Below are positions 32,580 to 43,316 of a DNA stretch of 64,000 bases, in pieces. This stretch comes from Datisca glomerata (lineage: Eukaryota > Streptophyta > Magnoliopsida > Cucurbitales > Datiscaceae). The position numbers and the translations under genes were made by a program. Where the stretch lies: contig QANY01013423.1 of the NCBI GenBank assembly GCA_003255025.1, forward strand, positions 1,725,779 through 1,789,778, given 5' to 3'. The notes below the pieces were generated by a model. That model was not told where the DNA came from and did not search any database. It worked only from the letters and a program-made list of their open reading frames with translations. Every line of letters begins with the position of its first letter. The stretch's first letter is position 1.

Positions 32580-34866
32580 ATATAATTCAACAGCTGGAAG
32601 ACCCCACACTAGAACATCATTTGGAATGTAAACCAACTCACTACCACCATCTGGGAGTGATAACTGAATCTGCCACGATGGTAGTGGGATGTTAGCTACT
32701 CTTATATCATCAATGGTCGCTCTAGTCGACTCTGATGCTCCTGGTAATGCTGTGGCTGTTGCGGTTGCTGGTACTATTGCCTATACATAGTAGATTACAA
32801 AATTACATTGTATAACAAGATGAGTAATCTCTTATATTTAAAGACCGCTTATAGACGTTTAGCACCTACGAAGATGAAGATGCCCCATCATAGTTGTAAG
32901 ACAACTACTTTTTCTGGAATTAATCATATGTATCTTCGCCATCGCTATCTACATCCTGGATAAAATGTCGCTCTAAAACCTCCAAGACCACCAGACAGGT
33001 CCTCTCTGGTGAATGGTTGATCACATAATATTGAGTTTAGGGGTCTGTATGGGATCAACGACGCCTCGACTCTCATACTCTATCGTGAGACGCGCTCACC
33101 CAAGTACTATGCTCTTCCAACTGGTCATTGCAGCAAGATTCTCATGGTGGTAGGAGGTATATTGTCGATGCAATAATCAGGCAAGTATGTACGTTGTCCC
33201 CAAAGGTTCCAATTGATATGCAAGTTCAAAAATAAATAATTTGTCAATAAAACATTATTCATACTCGGGGGGGGGGGGGNNGGGGGGGGGGGGGGGGACA
33301 AGATATGAATTGATAATAAAACACATACCTTATTTGGCCTGACGTATCAAAGTTTAACACGAAATTCTTTGAGGCACTGAGCAACATCCCTTATTCCCGA
33401 CTCAATGTCTATCCAACATGATGCTATCAGGAACGTGCCTGGACCACCCAATGGTCTGCTGAGTGCCAAACACAGAAAATACTCACAAGCCCATACCTCT
33501 CATGCTCTCCAAAAACCCCTGTCCCTACACTTTTTCCTTGACATATAGAGTCCATATTGCAATACAATACAGACAACGCTGAACCACCCCAATAAGACTC
33601 CCGTATCTCATCTATTTTCTTTAGGCTCGGGAGGAAGTATAGATAAACTTTATTACTCTTGTCATAAAAATTGTACTACCCAAGAGCACCAGCAGAAAGA
33701 CTCTGGTCAAATTTTCTTCCTGCTTAGGAGTAGTACACACGTATTTAGAATAATTATTAAATATCCATTGATAACTGACTTTTGTTTCTGCAACCTCCAA
33801 CAATGGTTTGTCAACTAGCTTTTGTAAAGCCTCATTGTTCTTGTAGAGTTTCAAATCATAGTCAAGTTGACGACCGTCGACTTTCAGGCCAATTATCGCA
33901 ACAAGTCCAGTGGGGTCGTTATCATTTCACCCACTTCATTTATATGAAAGGTGTGGGTTGTATCCCACCATTTCTCGGCCAGACTTTTCAATAAAACGTG
34001 ACCATCTGACCCTTTTTCAATATACTTATAAAATACCTAAACCTAGAGGCATCAACATTCCTTCTCACATTTTCAGGAAGGCTACTGTACCATCGAGTTA
34101 CTAGTGTAGTGTTCCCAAAACAACGAATATCAAGATCATAAAACTCAGCCTAAGAAAGCAAAACTTTAAGTATGACTCAGTGAAAAACGTATGAAGAAAA
34201 ATGTACTATAATCTCTATTGTGACATTTCGTCGAACACTTTATGGGCAATACACATACACTATAATTTTTCATCCAAAACATATATGCTAACAATAATCT
34301 TGCATTTCTATAAGCATCACATAAAAAACACCTAGTTTTCAAAATGATTCAAGTATTTATTTGGTGTTTTAACAATGTAATACATAACAACCAAATTTTT
34401 TGTTAAAGAAACTTACATTTTATCCTTGAATGGGATATAGCATTTCATTGAACATGTTACGGGCATTCATATAAATATAGTATAAACCTCAATATGGAAT
34501 TTTATCAAACACCTTATGGACAATGAAAAAAATACACCATATAATTCATTATAACATTTCGTCGAACACTTTACGAGCACTCATGAAAATACTATAATTT
34601 TTCATCCAAGACATATATTTCTACCTACAACCATACATTTCTATAATCATCACATAAAAAACACCCAATTTGTAGATTGAATCAAGTATATATTAAGTGA
34701 TTTAACAATATAACACATAAAATTCAAAATAGTAAAAAAAAAAACTTACATCTTGTTTGCTTGGGTGAGATATATGCTCCGTTGGAGCAATATGAAGAAT
34801 AGGGATACTAAGATTTTGATTCGTTGGATGAAATCTTTTCACCTCATAACTGGTGGCATCGGCCAT
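32580..34866 (-). pseudogene. plant mobile domain (MAIN-like) protein
   Basis: Exon 1 (34866-34750) encodes 39 residues beginning MADATSYEVKRFHPTN and ends at an AT|GTAAGT donor. Exon 2 starts at 34149 (CTTAG|GCTGAG) with AEFYDLDIRCFGNTTLVTRW, then FRYFISILK. After a frameshift it continues LAEKWWDTTHTFHI and EVGEMITTPLD, and after a second shift GLKVDGRQLDYDLKLY. Then come VSYQWIFNNYSKYV and LLVLLGSTIFM (33854-33640), and a frameshifted region to about 33360 with CREY-WGGSALSVLY-like text. These follow the PMD order (AE-WWDTT-TFH, GEMT-TPLD, LLYLLG, Y-WG-A-L-LY). A C-terminal segment with IPLPSWQIQLSLPDGGSE lies at 32690-32640. PMD proteins act in gene and transposon silencing in Arabidopsis. 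At least two frameshifts make this one non-functional. Confidence 0.75.
33267..33297. other. poly-G run with two undetermined bases
   Basis: Thirteen G, NN, then sixteen G, in a region of otherwise AT-rich DNA. This looks like a sequencing or assembly artefact or an unresolved gap, rather than biology. It lies inside the PMD pseudogene and may hide missing sequence. Confidence 0.85.
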
Positions 34867-35794
34867 TTAGAGACGCTCGAGCTCAAACTTGATTGCGTCG
34901 TTAGACTCAATGTCGCCTTTGTAACTGTATGTTTTCTTCTAGCCATTATTGGTGAAAAATATAAATTAGAAGGATATGTGGTTTTGGGGTTGCAGGTTGG
35001 CGGGATTTGGCTCGGATTTGTTGTGGGTTTTGACTCGTGTGTTCAAGGGATGTGTTCAATATGAGATTGAGGGTTTGACACGTGTGTTGCAATTGATTGG
35101 TGAGGTTTTAATGGATTTCAGGCTATGAAGAGAGAGATGTAGATGAAGATGAAGAAGGAGAATAGAGTTTGATTCGAAGAAATGAAGTGTTGAGAGAGAG
35201 GGGGAAGGGTTGGGGATCGATGTTTTAAGGGAATAAGGGAAAATGGTTTTTTTATTGTTGGGGTTATTTTTATAAGAAATAAGGTTAGATTTTACAATTA
35301 ATTTTAAGGTATCAATTAATTAAAACGTAAAAGTTTATTTTTCAAAAATTATGAGGTTATTATTATAAAATAAAAAGGTTCAATTTCAAATTTTAATATT
35401 TAATTTCAAACTTTTTAGCGGATATACTCGATTTAACAGTAGAATCTGACCTTAAGTGTTATACATGTTCGTCAAACTGATGAATAGGATTTACCGACCA
35501 TCATAACATCACGACATATAATTATATTTGATGAAAACCCATCTCGTTCTATATTTGTCACAAAAACACAACAACATTATTAATGACAATTTTTATCGAG
35601 TTTATGATTAAGTGTTCAATTGTTTCGGGAATTCTTAATTAATCCAATCTAATTTCACATAGTAAATGAGTATCATGAATGTTTGCATTGAAATAACGAG
35701 TTTTTTTCCTATTTTTATCAATGATTTTCCCGATGTACAGTAAATAATTATAAAAATATCAATTTAAAGGAAAAATGTGAAGAATGACAATTAA
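34867..35794. other. upstream part of the PMD element
   Basis: Probably the leader and promoter side of the minus-strand PMD gene. A purine-rich GAAGAAGGAGAATAGAG-type stretch lies at about 35110-35220 and may correspond to its 5' UTR (pyrimidine-rich on the minus strand). No other coding sequence. Confidence 0.4.
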
Positions 35795-36062
35795 CGCCAT
35801 ATAAATGGCGATTGGAGCAAAAAAGTGGCGACTGGGAGGGAGACTGGCGATCGCCTATTTCAACATGGCGTTTGGAGACCAAAACAGTCGATTGGAGGCA
35901 ATAGACTAGCAATTGGAGGCAATAAACTGGCGATTGGCTTCAACAATGGCGATTGGCATCTTCAGGATGGCGTTTAAGAGCTAAAAATAGGTGATCTGCC
36001 TACAATGATTGGCGTTTGGGGCCTGCTGGTGGCGTTTGGGTGGTAATAGGTGTTTCGCACAG
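35795..36062 (-). repeat. subterminal repeat cluster, right
   Basis: Motifs ATGGCGTTTGG(A/G) and TGGCGATTGG(A/C) recur about ten times between 35799 and 36050, mainly in one orientation, for example ATTGGCGTTTGGGGCCTGCT near 36009. It is the counterpart of the cluster at 31580-31812. Confidence 0.75.
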
Positions 36063-36182
36063 GTCAACTTCTGGTGGACATAACTTTTGACTCGCGTGGA
36101 ACCATGTGGCCCGTAAGATATTAAATCAAAGCTTATTCAGAGATTTACATGCTTGACAAGTTTTGGGTCCAAAATACTGCTT

Positions 36183-36625
36183 ATTCAGGTACAAAATCAA
36201 TCATTCTTGGGGGGGTTCACCAAAATATTTTACGTACAAAATCAATCATTCTTGGAGGGGTTCACCAAAATATTTCACGTACAAAATCAATCATTCTTGG
36301 ATGAGTTCACCAAAATATATCACGTACACAATTAATAAACTTGAAGGGGTTCACCAAAATATTTCACGTACAGAATTAACAATTCTTAGAAGGATTCACC
36401 AAAATATTTCACGTATAAAATCAATCATTCTTGGAGGGTTTCACCAAAATATTTCACGTACAAAATCATTCATTCGTGGAGGGGTTCACCAAAATATTTC
36501 ACGTACAAAATCAATCATTCTTAGTGGGGTCTACCAAAATATGTCACGTACAATATCAATAATTCTTCGAGGAGTTCACCAAAATATTTCACGTATAAAA
36601 TTAATCATTTTTCGAGGTGTCCTAA
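36183..36625 (+). repeat. 45-bp tandem array (left arm)
   Basis: The TTCAC(C) landmark occurs at 36216, 36261, 36306, 36350, 36395, 36440, 36485, about 36530 and 36575: nine steps of 44-45 bp. Because 45 is a multiple of three, a spurious 165-residue open frame runs through it. Confidence 0.92.
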
Positions 36626-36732
36626 AATGTAGTGGGGAAGGATTATTTTACTTGTTGTAAAATGACAAAATTGCCGAAAAAAATAGCAAAACCGCCAAAA
36701 AAAGGAAAAAAATGTCAGGAACCACCAATATT

Positions 36733-36850
36733 GGGCCCAAAACAACAGGTATTGGGACCAAAACTGTCGATGATGGGCCTAAAACCACTGGTATTGGGAC
36801 CAAAATCGTAGATGATGGGCCCAAAATCGTCGATATTAAGCCCAAAACCG
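36733..36850 (+). repeat. 42-bp repeats in the fold-back centre
   Basis: Two full units of GGGCC(C/T)AAAAC-AC-GGTATTGGGACCAAAA-CG-(G)ATGAT and a third partial unit in direct order. They are GC-richer than the arms. Confidence 0.85.
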
Positions 36851-36884
36851 TGAGGATTGGTTAGAGAAACCGCCAGATTGATTG

Positions 36885-37655
36885 ATGAACCTTAATACGT
36901 AATTGGTGAACCCTAGTACGTATTTGATGAACCCCACTACGTAATTGGTGAACCTCACTACGTAATTGGTGAACCCCACTACGTAATTGGTGAACCCCAG
37001 TACGTATTTGGTGAACCCCTCCAAGAATTATTAATTTGTACGTATTTAATGAACCCCACTACGTAATTGGTGAACCCCACTACATAATTGGTAAACTCTT
37101 CCAAAAATTATTATTTTTGTACGTAATTAGTGAACCTCACTACGTAATTGGTGAACTCCTCTAAGAATTATTCTTTTCTACGTATTTAGTGAACCCAACT
37201 ACGTAATTGGTGAACCTCACTACGTAATTGGAGTACCCCTATAAGAATTCTTCTTTTTTACGTATTTGGTGAACTTCACTACGTAATTGGTGAATCTCTC
37301 TAAGAATTATTCTTTTCTACGTATTTGGTGAACTTCACTATGTAATTGTGAACCCCTCTAAGAGTTATTCCTTTCTACGTATTTGATGAACCCCATTATG
37401 TAATTGGTGAACCCCTCTAAGAATTATTCTTTTCTACGTATTTGGTGAACCTTACTACGTAATTGGTGAACCCTTTCAAAAATTATTCTTTTTGTACGTA
37501 TTTTGTGAATCACACTACATAATTAGTGAACCCCACTACGTGATTGATGAATCTCACTACGTAATTGGTAAACCATTCTAAGAATTATTATTTTCTACGT
37601 AGTTGATGAATCGCACTACGTAATTGGGAATCTCACTACGTATTTGATGAACCTA
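36885..37655 (-). repeat. 22-bp / 67-bp composite array (right arm)
   Basis: Repeats of CTACGTAATTGGTGAACC(C/T)CA (22 bp) are interspersed with units carrying CTAAGAATTATTCTTTTCTACGTATTTGGTGAAC. Many composites are about 45 + 22 = 67 bp. Orientation is opposite to the left arm. Confidence 0.88.
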
Positions 37656-37660
37656 AATAA

Positions 37661-38640
37661 AAAAAAAAACAAACCTCCAATCGGCTAATCTCTTGATCTT
37701 GTTGGAGACTAATTATTTAAACGGAATACTGTGCTTTGGGAAAAACCTTACAATGAAACACGGAAACACACAAACAGACCAAATTAAGCCAAGATACATA
37801 TCCTATTAGGTCGAGAAAAGAGTAACAAAAGATAAATGAAATCTAAACCCAACAAATACATGTTATTTCCTTGAGAAAATTTTGCTCAATCTACTATACA
37901 TATTGTACAGTGCAATTGTTCATATGATACAATGAATGCATTATGAGAATGTATAGAAAACCTCACATCTCAATTTAACTTTTGAGACTGAGAAAATTCA
38001 ACACTATACAACACTGATATCAGAGTTAGGTCTAAGTTTATCCCACGTCTCCAACTCAATTTAGGTGAAGTGAGTTGTTGGTTCTCTGACTCATAACATG
38101 ATGTTTGGTGAATCCGGGTGAAATTATCTGACTCATGACTCGATATGTGATGAATTCGGGTGAAGCGAGTCGACGAATATCTGACACATGGACTGATGAT
38201 GTTGAATCCGGGTGAAGTGACTTGATAGTTATCTAACTCAGGGCACGATGTATCACACAGAAGATTGTTGGGGTCATTCCACATCATTTTTAGAAAAAGA
38301 CTGATAATCAATTTATAAATAGAAAAACATGTGTAACCCGTTAAATTAACTTTTATAGTTAAGAAGGCGCAGTAGTATTCAACATTCTCGGACAAATATA
38401 TTTTACTATTTCCACTATAGTGGGGGGAGGGGGAGTGAGAAATCTCTCATTGGAGATGCATACAGTTAAATACGTGTATGTCTGTAAATGCAAACCCAGA
38501 GGGGAAATTATAACAAAATGTGTCAAAAGCCAAACATGTTGAGTCACAATGTATTGTAGAGTTGTTTTATTCATAATGAATCCTTTAAAAGAAGCAAAAT
38601 ATTACACACAGAAAGACATATTTAGAGTTTGTTTTACAAA
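37661..38640. other. intergenic, with short direct repeats
   Basis: A block at 38050-38230 holds three to four diverged copies of GAATCCGGGTGAAG followed by ATCTGACTCATG-like text, spaced about 45-50 bp. A minus-strand frame of 141 aa through it has no recognisable domain and follows the repeats, so I do not call it a gene. The last about 80 bp may be the 3' UTR of the zinc-ribbon gene. Confidence 0.5.
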
Positions 38641-38649
38641 GTATTCAAA

Positions 38650-38868
38650 TTATATTCTCCTCCCCTTTTCCTGATATTGTAATCGTGTGAAGCAAATAGT
38701 ACAAAAGAATTTCTTCTTGGTCTTGTGGGAAATAGGAATGAAGCAGAAGAACAAATGAGAATCAAAGTCCCAAGCCAAAACAGGGCCTCCACAATAAGGA
38801 CAAGCTGAACCAATACCCTTTCTTCCAATCACTTTCTCTTGCAGATCAAACACCGATAAATGACCCAT
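38650..38868 (-). CDS. small zinc-ribbon protein, 72 aa
   Basis: A single-exon frame starting MGHLSVFDLQEKVIGRKGIG. It carries two Cys pairs, CPYC at residues 23-26 and CTIC at 56-59, 30 residues apart, with an aromatic/basic stretch between (FFCFIPI...KTKKKFF). This is a classic zinc-ribbon layout, and it resembles small plant zinc-ribbon proteins of unknown function. No signal peptide or membrane segment is evident. The start is the only ATG upstream of the first Cys pair. Against a chance frame speak the regular metal-ligand spacing and the ordinary composition in a stop-dense region. The function is unknown, and whether further exons exist upstream is not clear. Confidence 0.65.
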   Translation of the reverse strand: MGHLSVFDLQEKVIGRKGIGSACPYCGGPVLAWDFDSHLFFCFIPISHKTKKKFFCTICFTRLQYQEKGRRI

Positions 38869-39770
38869 CTCCTAATTCATTTCTGCTCTTATATTCAAGG
38901 AAGAATTCTTTTTATAGATGATGAAACTCAAACTAGAGCTGCTTACAAGAAATAGGAAACTTAAATGTTAATGTAACTTGGCAGCTACTCTCCAGTCTCC
39001 AGGAGGGTTCCTAATATGCGTCCGAGCTGTTTCCTTGAAGTTCCTCCTTAGCTTTTAGTTGGCACTGCGAAGATAGTAGGAAATCATTTTTCCAACTGTC
39101 TTTTTCACGAATTTGGGTTCTTTCCTATTGGGTATTCGAGACAGGTTGATTATTGTGGAGCCATCTGATCTAGTTTGAACGGTCTAGATCTTGTTCATCA
39201 AACTTTCTTTTGTTTTATATATTTTTCATGTTTTTCAAATGTTAGATATGATAGGTGGCCGTCCAGATCTCACTAAAAGATCCAGTCCAATGATGTTAAA
39301 TCTCTCATCTTAAATTTAATTGCTCGTTTTCCAATTTCTAAAAAAAAAGTCCTGGTTTTTTTCTTCTCAAAAATACAAAATTGCTAGTTTTGTTGCTGGT
39401 TGTCTGTGTACTACTAGGGAGATGTATTGGATCCTAAGTTTTGACCATTTCATTTGAATAAAATTGAGAGATGGTTATATTTATAATTGCATCGTCTTTT
39501 AAGAAAAAAGAAAAAACATGTCGACTAAGTCAAGAAGATTTATTTTTTGTGTCAATGACCAAGTTAAGATGACAGTATTGGACCCAATAATTTCCAAATG
39601 GCCACATTTCTATGTGAACGTTCTGTTGGGTGGCAATTGATATTTTTTCCTTTTGACTATTTAATTGGGAAAATCAGAAATAATTAATAATTACTCGTGA
39701 TGTGAACATATCCACAGATTTAGTACTACTACAAGTTCCCTGTATTCTTGGAGTGTTCCTCTTTTAGGGT
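38869..39770. other. spacer and probable promoter side of the zinc-ribbon gene
   Basis: Contains a CTAGATCTTGTTCATC / CCAGATCTCACTAAAAGATC patch around 39180-39290. No gene recognised. Confidence 0.4.
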
Positions 39771-39925
39771 ATTTCTGGTTTTAATGTAATTTTTAAAATA
39801 AATTTTGAAAATAATTTAGTTTTGAAATTAATTTTAAAATTACGGTAGAAAGTGTCACGTCGGAAGGCGTCTTTTGTAAAGATGACTTTAAGTTGAAAAA
39901 AAGCGTCTTTACAAAAGATGTCTTC
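39771..39925 (-). repeat. left terminal inverted repeat of MULE copy 2
   Basis: Diverged partner of 43317-43440. Its inner part, about 39868-39925, is itself self-complementary: GCGTCTTTTGTAAAGATG followed by GCGTCTTTACAAAAGATGTC. Confidence 0.7.
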
Positions 39926-40159
39926 AGTGCAGATACTTACCACATTACAAAAATTATCAACACAATCCAATAACACAACTCTGCATACAAAAATCATCCA
40001 TTTTGCAGAACATTTTATAATATTCTCAATGAAACAGCCTACATTTTTAACATTCTCAATGAAACAGCATACATTTTTAACAAATTTTATTACTTTACAT
40101 TTATATTATTCTACAAAAATCCAAATACAAAAAATATAAATCAATCACGTTCCACACAG

Positions 40160-42113
40160 TGGTCATCTCCTCATTCTTCTTGGGCGTCTTTCATATGTTT
40201 GTAGTTGAGTTACTTGTGAGGATGGATCTTCCTCCATAATAGCTGCTGCTACACTTTCTTCCTCTACAATAAGCAGCGAGTCTTCCTCCACAATATGTGG
40301 GTCTTCTTCATCCATAATAGGAGCATCTTCCACAATAAGCGAGTTTCAGGCATGTCTTATACCTCCTCCTCTAGGAGCACAAGCTCTTCCTCCTCTACGC
40401 CGTTGAGGTTGATGAAATGATTCGGAAGTAGAACCAAGTTGAGTCACCGACTTACCTTCAAATGTATAAAAGACTGGCAGCGTGTATGGCTCGTCTCGAG
40501 GCATGTGTGATTCTTGTTAATTTCTCTGAGATGAGTTGTACACTTCATGCTTTCGGGACAAAGAAGCTTGATAAGCCGCATTCGCTTGTCTTATTGCTTG
40601 TGCGGTTGTCTCACACACATTACGGATTTGAGGCATTATCCAAGATGGCTCAATATCATCAAGTGTCAAATTGTTAATATTGTCCAAACTCTCCGTCTGC
40701 ATAGATAAAAATACATTATATAGGTTACTTATTAAATGACCATATAAGCCTCACTAATTACATAAGTTAATAAAAAAAATTACTAATAAATCATATAACG
40801 CTCCCTATTGAGTTATGTATCGCCGTGTGATTCTCTGATACCATAACATGTATGAGCTGTCATATCCATGTTCATCCACGCGCCCCTCACTAATGTGTGT
40901 CCTACGCTTATCCCATCTCTTAATGCATGATGTTGGATGCCCCAATTTAGTTCGTTTCTCCCTCTTAAGTTTATGTCATGCAACCGTCTTTCGGTATCAC
41001 ATGGCTCGAGCACACGTTAAATCATACCGAATTGTCTTAGAACACGATCCGGTTGATGCCATTCCACTATATAAAAGCAAATGAGGGGAGAGACAGACCG
41101 CCATATATCTCCGTGCATGATGCAGTATTCAGGAAGTGTATGGATAATATCATTATAAGGTTGCCATATAACCTATAAAAACCATATTATAAATAATATG
41201 ACAAAACCCGAGTATTACCAATGTTATAAGTAAAAAACATAGTATTACCTGATCTGGAGTTTGTCTATCTAATGCAAATCGATACACTTCAAGAACATGT
41301 GTGAAGCTCTCTGTGAGACTAAAAACATCTCTTCATCTATGAGATAAATTACACAATTAAATACATGTAAATGATAACATACATATATTATAATCAAATG
41401 AGTTGGCTTACCGTATACCCAAAGGAGGAGGTGGCATTGGAAGTCCATCTTCCCTGACATTATCATGCCTCGCCCGTTGCAACCTCACTAGTGCCAAATG
41501 TGGAAATCGGTCCCATGCCTATAATTGCAGTAATACTAGTGGGCCAGCAATATCAGAAGCATTTTTATGGTTGGCTTTGCACATCTTCCTATACAACCAT
41601 GCAAGGCATTCACCACCCCAACTATACTGACCAGCCTCAGCAAAATCTTCTAGTAAATGCAAGAGCATCAAATGCACCTTAATGTTTGACTTATCACAAA
41701 AAAGGTACCTCCGAAAGTTGTAGAATATATGCACGTGCATAACGTTGCACATGAAGCTCGTCATCATAATCAGATAATGGGAGAAAATGTGCATTCAAAC
41801 ACGTCATAAGTAAATGTGATCCCTATAAATCACGTGGGCCTGGTCGAAATCCTAATAAATCTTCACATATCCTTGGTTAATCTCGATGTGTACTACCCGT
41901 TACCGCCATCCCATCAACTGGAAGTCTTAACTGTATTTGCACATCTTGTAGAGTGATAGTACACTCGCCATGTGCCATATGAAATGTGTGTGTTTCAGGA
42001 CGCCATCTCTCCACAAAAGATGTGATCAAGTGCCAATCGAGGGCGATAAACCCAACCTCGCAACTCCATAAAATCCAGCACGTATCAAATCGAGAATGGT
42101 GAAGAGGGTTCAT
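40160..42113 (-). pseudogene. PMD protein in MULE copy 2
   Basis: From about 42090, minus strand: SRFDTCWILWSCEVGFIALD, then WHLITSFVERWRPETHTFH and GECTITLQDVQIQLRLPVDG. This is the N-terminal PMD signature (ERWRPETHTFH, GECT-TL-DV--QL-LPVDG). A frameshifted middle (41800-41450) has RAYILQLSEV, VHLMLLHLLEDFAEAGQYSW and GGECLAWLYRKMCKANHK. The C-terminal region has EPCDTERRLHDINLRGRNEL (about 41010), then, after an intron-like gap, MQTESLDNINNLTLDDIEPS (40702), and a tail with IVEDAPIMDEE, IVEEDSLLIVEEE and YERRPRRMRR, colinear with copy 1. Frameshifts and stops make it a pseudogene, though it is the more complete PMD copy. Confidence 0.85.
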
Positions 42114-42770
42114 GCTGGAGTATTTCAGCTGAGGGATTCACAACATCATCCCCTTCAACTTGGTCATCATCTTCATCAGTAACATTACAAGCATTTATTT
42201 TCTCAAACTCTACCAAGAAGAAGCTACATGAAGGGCTAGATGGATTCACATGAACATCATGAGAATTTGCATCTTCATGTAGCAAACAACTACTACTAGT
42301 ATATTTTCTCGCACTGTGGGATACATGTCATTGTCATGGAATGGAGAAGAAATTATTGCACTATCGTGTACCTCAACTCCACCACACATATTATCACTAT
42401 ACAAGTTTATGCTAGGACCTCCTACATCTCTAGCATTTTTGGTTAAATATAACTCAATTGTATTTGGTGGAGGAATTTGAAGCACGATAATAAACATCAC
42501 ATGAGCATCGTTATCATTCCGTATCGGAAATTCCACATAGTTGAATGACCCAGAACCAAGAGTAAGTGGGTAATGAGAAACTATGTCCAAGTTCCAATGT
42601 AGACGGTCAATTGATAAGGCTTCACGTAAAGTATTATATACCTCGTTAAAAATAATCTTCTTATGAATTACGATTCCCCTCATTGAAGGTTGATCATAAG
42701 AAACTCCATTTGCACTGATTGCGACATTACCATTCATATAACATAAAACTACCATAGGCCTTTCTCCCAT
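42100..42770 (-). pseudogene. mudrA-like N-terminal domain, truncated and joined to PMD
   Basis: An open frame begins MGERPMVVLCYMNGNVAISA and runs through IDRLHWNLDIVSHYPLTLGS, YVEFPIRNDNDAHVMFI and a linker to about 42250. After a shift it continues NSHDVHVNPSSPSCSFFLVE and the acidic DEDDDQVEGDDVVNPSAEIL with QHEPSS. It matches 8686-9290 of copy 1 almost residue for residue but keeps a better frame. In copy 1 the next residues lead into the transposase; here PFSI-/LHHSRFD leads straight into the PMD. The DNA-binding, catalytic, SWIM and zinc-knuckle parts are all absent. Confidence 0.85.
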
Positions 42771-43316
42771 TTGTCAACCTACTAAACAATACACAACAAT
42801 TTCATAACTAGATCTAGAACTACAAATTAATCTACAAATTCAAAGTTAATAACTACAATTTCATATACATCAACCCATTCATAAATTAAATCTTACAAAT
42901 TAAGAGTTTAAACATAAAATGCATCTAAAATTAAATAATTTCAAGATTCCAAGAACCCAAAACACATGAAAATCTAGGGTTTGAGAGAGATTAAAGAGAG
43001 ATATTATAAAATTGATGACATATATCCATACAACATTCATAAAAAATGAATAATTTCAAGATTTGAAGAACAAATTTAAGAGATCAAAGGAGTTAGAAAT
43101 ATAGCTAGGGTTTGAGAAATTCTTGTTAGTGATTTAAGAGATTGAGAAATTTTTTTTATGAATGAGAGTGAGATCAGAGTAAGAGGATGTAATGCCGGCG
43201 AAATGACAGTAAAACTTCGGCCACAATCGACGGCGAACGGCGGCGGGGAATGAAGGCGTTCGCGGGCTGAGGTGTGTTCTTCTTCGCGGTTGCTGGTATT
43301 AAAAGGGAAAATATGG

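Larger units (their letters stand above)
31580..36062 (-). mobile_element. PMD-carrying element flanked by GGCGTTTGGG repeat clusters
   Basis: Two clusters of a short GC-rich motif (GGCGTTTGGG and its complement CCCAAACGCC) at 31580-31812 and 35795-36062 flank a minus-strand PMD pseudogene. Nothing else in the window has this motif density. The arrangement resembles a MULE-like element with repetitive subterminal regions, but I found no transposase and no target duplication. The boundaries are those of the clusters. This is inference from symmetry. Confidence 0.5.
36183..37660. mobile_element. fold-back element with arms of tandem repeats
   Basis: The left arm (36183-36625) is a 45-bp tandem array containing GTTCACCAAAATATTTCACG followed by TACAAAATCAATCATTCTTGG. 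The right arm (36885-37655) carries the same unit in reverse complement (CCAAGAATTATT-...-GTACGTATTTGGTGAACC) mixed with a 22-bp unit. Between them lies a centre of about 260 bp with its own 42-bp repeats. Long inverted arms made of short tandem repeats are the hallmark of fold-back (FB/FARE-like) elements, which in plants are linked to the Mutator superfamily. No coding sequence is present. Target duplications were not resolved. Confidence 0.75.

Noticed and set aside
36163..36660. 165-residue open frame
   Set aside because: It is the translation of the 45-bp tandem array; the period is a multiple of three, so the frame stays open. No domain and no splice or promoter context.
36183..37655. 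CRISPR-like look of regularly spaced repeats
   Set aside because: The units are contiguous and diverged with no unique spacers, the arms are inverted relative to each other, and this is a plant genome.
37970..38395. 141-residue minus-strand frame
   Set aside because: It follows short direct repeats (GAATCCGGGTGAAG) and shows no domain.
41269..41466. 65-residue minus-strand frame next to the PMD
   Set aside because: Composition and position suggest PMD intron or decayed sequence; no motif.
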